The notes below the pieces were generated by a model. The model was given only the letters and a program-made list of their open reading frames with translations. It had not been told where the DNA came from and did no database searches. Positions 24,739-28,583 of a stretch of 28,583 nucleotides of DNA are shown here, piece by piece (the stretch's first letter is position 1; the number at the start of each line of letters is the position of its first letter). The translations under genes and the position numbers were made by a program. Source of the stretch: JAFDVJ01 sp964487505 (GTDB lineage Bacteria; Acidobacteriota; Blastocatellia; Pyrinomonadales; Pyrinomonadaceae). Where the stretch lies: positions 1-28,583 of the forward strand of contig CAZARD010000052.1 of assembly GCA_964487505.1 (NCBI GenBank), written 5' to 3'.

Positions 24739-25620
24739 ATGAGATTGTCTCGTTTAGGGATACTTGTAATCATTGTTTTTACAGTTCTGGTAGGGGCGAA
24801 CTGCTCTTACTATAATCGCATCATCGCGCGGAAGAATCTGGTTGACGGTGCGACCGCTTACAAAGAACGCAAGTTCGCGCAGGCGGAGGAACGCTTCCGC
24901 AAGGCCGTTTCGATCGATCCGGAAGGCAAGACTCTCGAAGGCCGGACGGCCCAACTCTTCCTGGCGCGTACGCTTCATTCGGAATTTATTTCGAACCGAA
25001 AGGACACGCCGAAAGGGGAAGAGGCGATCCAGCAGTATAAAAAGTCCCTCGCCTCGGACATCAACGAGCAGTCGGCGTTCAAGGCGGTCGCGAACCTTCT
25101 CGATAGTCTCGGCCGTTCCGATGAGGCCCAGAAGTGGATCGTCGAAAGATCGGAGAACCAAAGCGTCAAGCCCGAGTTCCGGGCAGAGGCCTTCACGTCG
25201 CTCGCGGCGAAGCAGTACTCCTGCGCGAACGACATCTCGGACATCGAACCGGTCAAGAAGACCGTCAAGAAGGACGGGAAAGACGTCTTTGAGTTTACCA
25301 AGCCCGAGAAGACCGAGGACTACGACAAGTTGGTCGCGTGCGCGAACAAGGGCATGGAACTGATCGACAAGGCGATCGCGCTTGAGAAGCAGGCCGGTGT
25401 CGAGACCGATTCGGTATGGTCCTATAAGGCAAATCTTTTGATCCAGAAGATGCGCATCGCTGAAATGGACAAGAACACGGCCGATAAGGACAGATTCAAG
25501 GCGGAAGCCGACAAGGCGAAGGAGAAGTTCACGACGCTGGCGGCTGAAAAGAAACGCAAGGAAGAGGAAGAGGCTGCCAAGAAGAAAGCCGAGGAAGAGG
25601 CTTCGAACACCAGAAAGTAA
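24739..25620 (+). CDS. Membrane-anchored TPR-like protein of the Exb cluster
   Basis: A 293-residue protein with an N-terminal hydrophobic segment (about 7-20) ending in GANC, so Cys22 could be lipidated, though Asn at -1 is not the usual lipobox residue. Residues 30-65 (ATAYKERKFAQAEERFRKAV) read as a tetratricopeptide repeat, and 95-140 as a second helical pair. The C terminus (about 245-290) is a charged Lys/Glu-rich coiled coil. Cys158 and Cys199 lie in the middle. It follows the second exbD by 62 bases on the same strand. TPR proteins beside ExbB/ExbD are thought to organise motor complexes or the periplasm, but no specific role is established here. Confidence 0.8.
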   Translation: MRLSRLGILVIIVFTVLVGANCSYYNRIIARKNLVDGATAYKERKFAQAEERFRKAVSIDPEGKTLEGRTAQLFLARTLHSEFISNRKDTPKGEEAIQQYKKSLASDINEQSAFKAVANLLDSLGRSDEAQKWIVERSENQSVKPEFRAEAFTSLAAKQYSCANDISDIEPVKKTVKKDGKDVFEFTKPEKTEDYDKLVACANKGMELIDKAIALEKQAGVETDSVWSYKANLLIQKMRIAEMDKNTADKDRFKAEADKAKEKFTTLAAEKKRKEEEEAAKKKAEEEASNTRK

Positions 25621-25730
25621 TTCCGACGTTTCTTGGCTCTTTAATTTCAGGGCGTGACTCGATTAGAATTTTAATTGGGCGCGCCCTTTCCGTATCTTCG
25701 GACCATCGGAACCGTTCGATCTAGTTCAGA

Positions 25731-27938
25731 ATGATCCGTATCGAGGACATCATCGAAAAGGTCGAAGCGAATCGACCGAACGCCGACATCGACCTCATCC
25801 GTCGGTCGTACTTCTTTTCCGCGATGCATCATCGCGGCCAGAAGCGCGCGTCCGGTGAACCCTATCTTATTCATCCGCTTGAGGTTGCGGATATCCTTGC
25901 AGAGATGCGCCTCGATGAGGTCAGCGTTTCGACGGGATTGCTTCACGATGTCGTCGAGGACACGCTCGTCGATCTCGACACTATCCGCAAGTATTTTGGT
26001 GACGAGATAACAAGGCTCGTCGACGGCCTCACGAAGATCGCCAACATCAGCAATCTCTCGAAGGAAAAGCAACAGGCCGAGAACGTCCGCAAGATGGTGC
26101 TTGCGATGATCACCGATGTCCGCGTCGTGCTCATCAAACTCGCCGACCGTCTGCACAATATGCGGACGATGCAGTTCCTAAAGCCGGAGAAGCGCGCGCG
26201 AATCTCGCAGGAGACGCTGGACATCTACGCGCCGATCGCGCACCGTCTCGGAATGGGTAAGATCCGCAGCGAGCTCGAGGACCTCGCGTTTCAGAACCTC
26301 TACCCGCACGAGTACAAAAAACTCGCGAAAGAGGTCGAAGCGCGGCGCGCCGAGCTCGAGGCGACGCTGCATCGGATCAAGGAAACGATCCGCGAAAAGC
26401 TCGCCGAGAACGACGTCCCGTACGTCGAGATCCAAAGCCGCGTCAAACGGCTCTATTCGCTTTGGAAGAAGCTTCGGAGCCGCAAGCTTACCATCGAACA
26501 GATCTACGATCTCATCGCCGTCCGGGTCATCACCGCGAACGACAAGAAGAACTGCTATCTGGCGCTGAGCGTCATCCACGACATCTGGACGCCCGTTCCG
26601 GAGCGTTTCAAGGACTGGATCGCGATCCCGCGCGACAATATGTACCAGTCGCTCCACACGTCCGTGATCGGCGACGGCGGCCAGCCTTTCGAGGTGCAGA
26701 TCCGCACCGAGGAGATGCACCATATCGCCGAGGAAGGCGTCGCGGCGCACTGGAAGTACAAGGAGAGCAAGCTCGGAAAGCACGAGGACGACGAGAACCT
26801 TGACGAGCTCCGGCGGACGGTCGAAAAGCTGCTTTTGCCGCTCGTCGAGACCACCGAGCAGAACGAGGACTCCGAGGATTTTATCGAGTCGCTGAAGCTC
26901 GACCTTTACCCGAAGGACGTTTACGCATTCACGCCGATGGGAAAGGTCATCCAGTTGCCCCGCGGGTCGACGCCGATCGATTTCGCCTACGCGATCCATT
27001 CCGAGGTCGGCGACACCTGCACCGGGGCGAAGGCGAACGGACGCATCGTCCCGCTGCGTTACGAGCTCCAGAACGGCGACGTCGTCGAGATCCTGACGAC
27101 GTCTAACTCCAAGCCGTCGCGCGATTGGCTCAACTACGTCGTCACATCGAAAGCGCGGAACCGGATCCGGCATTGGATCTCCGAACAGCAGCGGGCCGAA
27201 TCGATCGAACTCGGGAGGCGGCTGCTCGAAAAGGAATCCGACAAATTCCGCGTCGCGGCGAAGAAACTCCTCAACAACGACGATGAGTTGCGGCGCATTG
27301 CCAACGAATACGGGCTCAGCCGGGGCGAGGACCTCCTTGCTTCCGTCGGCTACGGAAAGACGCTCCCGCGGAACGTCCTAATGAAGCATCTCGGCGCCGA
27401 GCGCTTCGCCGAACTTGATCCGGACAAGAAGAAGGACGGAACGATCCAAACCGGTTTCAAGGCCGTCAAGAAGCTAATCGGTCTCGGCGAGGACGCGATC
27501 ATCGTCAAAGGCGTCGACAACCTGCTGACGACACGCGCGCGGTGCTGCAACCCTCTGCGGGGCGAGCCGATAGTCGGCTACATCTCGCTCGGAAAGGGAA
27601 TCGTCGTCCATAATCGCAACTGCAAGAACGTCAAGTCGCTGATGGTCAACCGCGACCGGGTCGTCGAGGTCGAATGGGCGAAGAGCGAGAAGGAAGAGAT
27701 CCAATCGGTCCGCTTGCTGGCGACGACCGAGAACCGCACCGGGATGCTCGCAGGCATTACGGCTGCCATCGCCGAGATCAAGACCGGGATCCGAGACGCG
27801 CGCGCGAACGTCTCGAAAGACGATATCGGCCTGATCGAGGTCACCGTCGAGGTCTTCGACAAGAAGCATCTCGACAAGGTCATCAGTTCGATCGAGCAGG
27901 TCCCGGGCGTGATCGATGTCGAACGGGTCAATTTCTGA
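25731..27938 (+). CDS. Bifunctional (p)ppGpp synthetase/hydrolase (RelA/SpoT family)
   Basis: Makes and degrades the stringent-response alarmone (p)ppGpp in the cytoplasm. The hydrolase domain (about 25-180) has the metal-binding HD pair at His72-Asp73 and ED at 76-77 (LLHDVVEDT). The synthetase domain (about 240-350) has YDLIAVRVI, RFKD (292-295, the RXKD form found in bifunctional enzymes, not the EXDD of RelA-only enzymes), YQSLHT and EVQIRT. A TGS domain (about 395-456) starts at DVYAFTPMG. A Cys-containing region (ARCCNP near 602) and a C-terminal ACT domain (about 655-735) complete the standard order. At 735 residues it has full length. No clear ribosome site precedes ATG 25731. Both active sites look intact. 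Confidence 0.97.
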   Translation: MIRIEDIIEKVEANRPNADIDLIRRSYFFSAMHHRGQKRASGEPYLIHPLEVADILAEMRLDEVSVSTGLLHDVVEDTLVDLDTIRKYFGDEITRLVDGLTKIANISNLSKEKQQAENVRKMVLAMITDVRVVLIKLADRLHNMRTMQFLKPEKRARISQETLDIYAPIAHRLGMGKIRSELEDLAFQNLYPHEYKKLAKEVEARRAELEATLHRIKETIREKLAENDVPYVEIQSRVKRLYSLWKKLRSRKLTIEQIYDLIAVRVITANDKKNCYLALSVIHDIWTPVPERFKDWIAIPRDNMYQSLHTSVIGDGGQPFEVQIRTEEMHHIAEEGVAAHWKYKESKLGKHEDDENLDELRRTVEKLLLPLVETTEQNEDSEDFIESLKLDLYPKDVYAFTPMGKVIQLPRGSTPIDFAYAIHSEVGDTCTGAKANGRIVPLRYELQNGDVVEILTTSNSKPSRDWLNYVVTSKARNRIRHWISEQQRAESIELGRRLLEKESDKFRVAAKKLLNNDDELRRIANEYGLSRGEDLLASVGYGKTLPRNVLMKHLGAERFAELDPDKKKDGTIQTGFKAVKKLIGLGEDAIIVKGVDNLLTTRARCCNPLRGEPIVGYISLGKGIVVHNRNCKNVKSLMVNRDRVVEVEWAKSEKEEIQSVRLLATTENRTGMLAGITAAIAEIKTGIRDARANVSKDDIGLIEVTVEVFDKKHLDKVISSIEQVPGVIDVERVNF

Positions 27939-28212
27939 TCCACCCCACACCTGTCAATGTGCGGATTTTTCACCCGGCGCGGTGCCGGTTGATCGTCTCA
28001 GCGCTTTCCCGCCGTTATCCGTTCGTTAGTGTCATTATCCCATATTACGCGTTAGGATTTGGATCGCGGTTTCTTGACGAGTTTCGGATTGTCTGACATG
28101 GCGCCCTTTAAGTTCCTTGGGTGGGAAAATGCCTGTTTTGTGAGGCAGGCCGGTGCCGCGCGAAAGGCCTGCCACGGTCGTAACGGCGAGAGTAACATTA
28201 GTTGGCGTCTGC
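27939..28212. other. Noncoding stretch before the insertion-sequence fragment
   Basis: No credible gene. It contains one perfect hairpin, GGCAGGCC (28144-28151) with GGCCTGCC (28166-28173). A short frame on each strand crosses the region, but neither has a ribosome site or recognisable motifs. No convincing intrinsic terminator was found after the (p)ppGpp enzyme. Confidence 0.5.
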
Positions 28213-28583
28213 TGTGCGATCCGGGATTATGCGTGGAAAATGACCCGCTAACGAGCATTTGTTTTTGATCCCCCTGAACGGCAGTTTTGGTAACTTTCGT
28301 GGAACGGAGGTTATCGGGAATGCTTGGATTTGAGGAATGGATGGAGGTCAAAGACTTGAAAAGGCAGGGGCAGTCGATAAAGCAGATCTGCCGGATGACG
28401 GGATATTCGCGGAACACGGTCGGCAAGGTTCTGCGCGAGTGTCCGCCGAAGCGCGCGGCGGAAGCGAAGCGGGTTTCGAGGCTGGACCGTTCGTGACCTG
28501 TCCACGTCGGGCCCGGATGACATTTGCCGGCCTTCGCCTGGACCTCATAATCCGGACGATGCGGAGACCGGCAATATCCGTGT
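28213..28583 (+). mobile_element. Left end of an IS21-like insertion sequence (partial)
   Basis: The likely left tip begins TGTGCGATCC near 28213. Two related direct repeats follow, TGACCCGCTAACGAGCA (28241-28257) and TGATCCCCCTGAACGGCA (28266-28283), as expected for the multiple transposase-binding sites of IS21-family ends. The IstA-like start codon lies just downstream. The rest of the element is outside the window or lost, so the exact boundary is inferred. Confidence 0.5.
28320..28496 (+). pseudogene. istA: IstA-like transposase N-terminal fragment (IS21 family)
   Basis: Only 58 residues. ATG 28320 has a strong ribosome site (GGAGG, nine bases upstream). The protein holds one helix-turn-helix (about 8-40: LKRQGQSIKQICRMTGYSRN then TVGKVLRE), the pattern that opens IstA-type transposases (SI.QI...TGYSRNTV). 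It then meets a stop at 28494-28496, after SRLDRS. Complete IstA proteins are about 350-500 residues with a DDE catalytic core, none of which is seen. No frameshift into either other frame gives recognisable IstA sequence up to the window end, so the fragment is probably truncated and inactive; a small stand-alone regulator is less likely. Confidence 0.5.

Noticed and set aside
28052..28426. 124-codon minus-strand frame at the right end
   Set aside because: It crosses the putative insertion-sequence tip and the IstA-like start antisense, with no ribosome site or motif.

Overview
The window reads as a chromosomal segment of a free-living, two-membraned (diderm) bacterium with high-GC codon use. 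Evidence for two membranes is KdsD (a sugar precursor of lipopolysaccharide), a TonB-ExbB-ExbD energy-coupling cluster, periplasmic thiol-redox proteins and a large periplasmic or secreted alpha-2-macroglobulin. The gene set, the lack of adenylate-kinase or flagellar markers, and the repeat-rich spacers fit Acidobacteriota, possibly Blastocatellia. That assignment is inference from style; there is no rRNA or marker search behind it.

Layout. Bases 1-1293 hold no gene. They are a patchwork of hairpins, a 35-bp inverted repeat, a palindromic dispersed repeat and tandem 7-bp tracts. A very large alpha-2-macroglobulin gene follows (1294-7733); it is interrupted only by a 100-N scaffold gap whose two flanks carry the same 55 bases. 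Removing the gap and one copy restores a single 2094-residue frame. A second gene-free, repeat-rich spacer (7734-8538) carries another copy of the palindromic repeat. Then come kdsD (minus), a polytopic membrane protein (plus), a secreted protein with two DUF4440-like halves (minus), a secreted protein of unknown family (plus) and dsbD (minus).

From 14.3 kb on, everything is on the plus strand: der; a MauE-thioredoxin-thioredoxin fusion; the classic tgt-yajC-secD-secF export and tRNA-modification group; then, after a 437-base spacer with a candidate promoter, tonB-exbB-exbD-exbD-TPR protein; and a bifunctional RelA/SpoT (p)ppGpp enzyme. The right end (from about 28213) looks like the left end of an IS21-family insertion sequence with a short IstA-like helix-turn-helix fragment.

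How the parts work together. DsbD and the MauE-Trx-Trx protein can both move reducing equivalents or thiol chemistry across the inner membrane and probably serve cell-envelope proteins. SecDF/YajC drive late steps of export of such proteins, including the many signal-peptide-bearing products here. ExbB/ExbD/TonB couple the proton gradient to the outer membrane. The most unusual features are in the spacers: heptameric tandem repeats, two of which sit directly behind the stop codons of minus-strand genes (kdsD, dsbD), and a palindromic element whose two copies are each followed by such a heptamer tract.
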